Assembly (NCBI GenBank): GCA_013288455.1
Contig: JABDBU010000032.1
Coordinates: 1,086-7,279 of the forward strand
Length of the DNA: 6,194 nt
Direction: 5' to 3'
From: Gammaproteobacteria bacterium
GTDB taxonomy: Bacteria; Pseudomonadota; Gammaproteobacteria; Diplorickettsiales; Diplorickettsiaceae
The position numbers and the translations under genes are program-made. The notes beneath the pieces are model-generated. The model worked only from the letters and a program-made list of their open reading frames with translations, was not told the origin of the DNA and ran no database searches. Of this stretch, positions 5,712 through 6,194 are shown in pieces (within the stretch, counting starts at the first letter, position 1; each line of letters starts with the position of its first letter).

Positions 5712-6194
5712 AAGATTACGATATCCTCGTCATCGGTGCTGGTGTGGTGGGAACTAGTTTGGTTTTAGCCTTAGCTCACTTGCCACTACGCATTGCTTTG
5801 GTAGAACAACGAGCATTTGAAAGCGCAGATCCTCCAGCATTAAAAAATAAACCTATCGCATTAAACTACGCTAGCATTCATATTTTACAGACCTTAGTGC
5901 CTTGGTCCGCCTTGTCTGTGCATGCCAATCCTATAAAAATGGTACACGTTTCTGAACAGGGTCGTTTTGCTGCTGCTAGAATTAAAGCGAAGGAAATGGG
6001 TGTGACAGCATTGGGTTATGTCATTCCGGCCACTCAGCTAAACAAAGTTTGTACTGAAGCATTGCTTCAGCGTGCTACAGTAAGCAAAAATGAAAAATAT
6101 GGCATAGATTTGTATAATCCAGCGCAGTGTAAAGCATTAACGAAGACGACGAATGGCTGGGAAATTTTGATAACAACGCCGAAAAATAAAACAG
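5708..6194 (+). CDS. ubiH: 2-octaprenyl-6-methoxyphenol hydroxylase-like FAD monooxygenase (partial, 3' end outside window)
   Basis: The first 162 codons of a class A flavin monooxygenase of ubiquinone biosynthesis. UbiH hydroxylates the quinone ring in the aerobic pathway, in a soluble or membrane-associated Ubi complex. MKDYDILVIGAGVVG gives the beta-alpha-beta FAD motif (GxGxxG at residues 10-15), with the acidic residue at the end of the second strand in ALVEQ. VHVSEQGRF and the following LGYVIPATQLNKVCTEALL resemble UbiH rather than UbiI/VisC. The region expected to hold the conserved DxRxxAL motif reads KNKPIAL (residues 47-53), so the Asp and Arg are missing. No Shine-Dalgarno sequence is seen; the ATG overlaps the pepP stop and translation is probably coupled. 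The gene order pepP-ubiH supports the call. The NAD(P)H/FAD second motif (GD) and the C-terminus lie beyond the window. Confidence 0.88.
   Translation, partial: MKDYDILVIGAGVVGTSLVLALAHLPLRIALVEQRAFESADPPALKNKPIALNYASIHILQTLVPWSALSVHANPIKMVHVSEQGRFAAARIKAKEMGVTALGYVIPATQLNKVCTEALLQRATVSKNEKYGIDLYNPAQCKALTKTTNGWEILITTPKNKT

Noticed and set aside
1..6194. CRISPR array, insertion sequence, tRNA or rRNA
   Set aside because: No regularly spaced direct repeats, transposase-like protein, terminal inverted repeats or RNA-gene landmarks were seen; nearly all bases are accounted for by the genes listed.

Overview
The window looks like a chromosomal segment of a gammaproteobacterium, most likely a host-associated member of the Legionellales (the Coxiella, Rickettsiella, Berkiella and Legionella group). 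Three things suggest this. The DNA is moderately AT-rich. The gene cluster around fau, ygfB, pepP and ubiH is the gammaproteobacterial one. A eukaryote-like ankyrin-repeat gene of the kind that often encodes Dot/Icm effectors sits inside that cluster. The placement is inferred from gene content and protein style, not from any search.

Left part (1-1516, + strand): a complete alanine racemase gene (alr) overlaps by 35 bases a small outer-membrane lipoprotein gene with a 17-kDa surface-antigen type C-terminal domain. The overlap is built from a tandem 12-bp repeat that ends in a run of nine A.

Middle part (1534-3575, - strand): a two-gene unit converges on the lipoprotein gene with 17 bases between them. 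Its first gene encodes a 486-residue ankyrin protein with a very strong ribosome binding site. Its second gene is fau (5-formyltetrahydrofolate cyclo-ligase), whose start overlaps the ankyrin stop as ATGA. In Escherichia coli the space between fau and ygfB holds zapA and the 6S RNA gene ssrS. Here the ankyrin gene fills it and neither is present.

Right part (3576-6194, + strand): a 169-bp divergent intergenic region carries candidate promoters for both directions and a dyad that could be an operator. It is followed by ygfB (UPF0149), pepP (aminopeptidase P) and the first 162 codons of ubiH (ubiquinone biosynthesis hydroxylase), which runs off the window. pepP and ubiH overlap as ATGA. A small hairpin with six T lies between ygfB and pepP and may attenuate read-through.

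Most of the window is conserved housekeeping: peptidoglycan D-alanine supply, folate salvage, proline-specific peptide trimming and ubiquinone synthesis. The unusual element is the ankyrin gene. It has an uncharacterised N-terminal half, about three ankyrin repeats, a short basic motif that resembles a nuclear localisation signal, a Ser/Thr-rich C-terminus, and a 25-nt perfect inverted repeat in its coding sequence.
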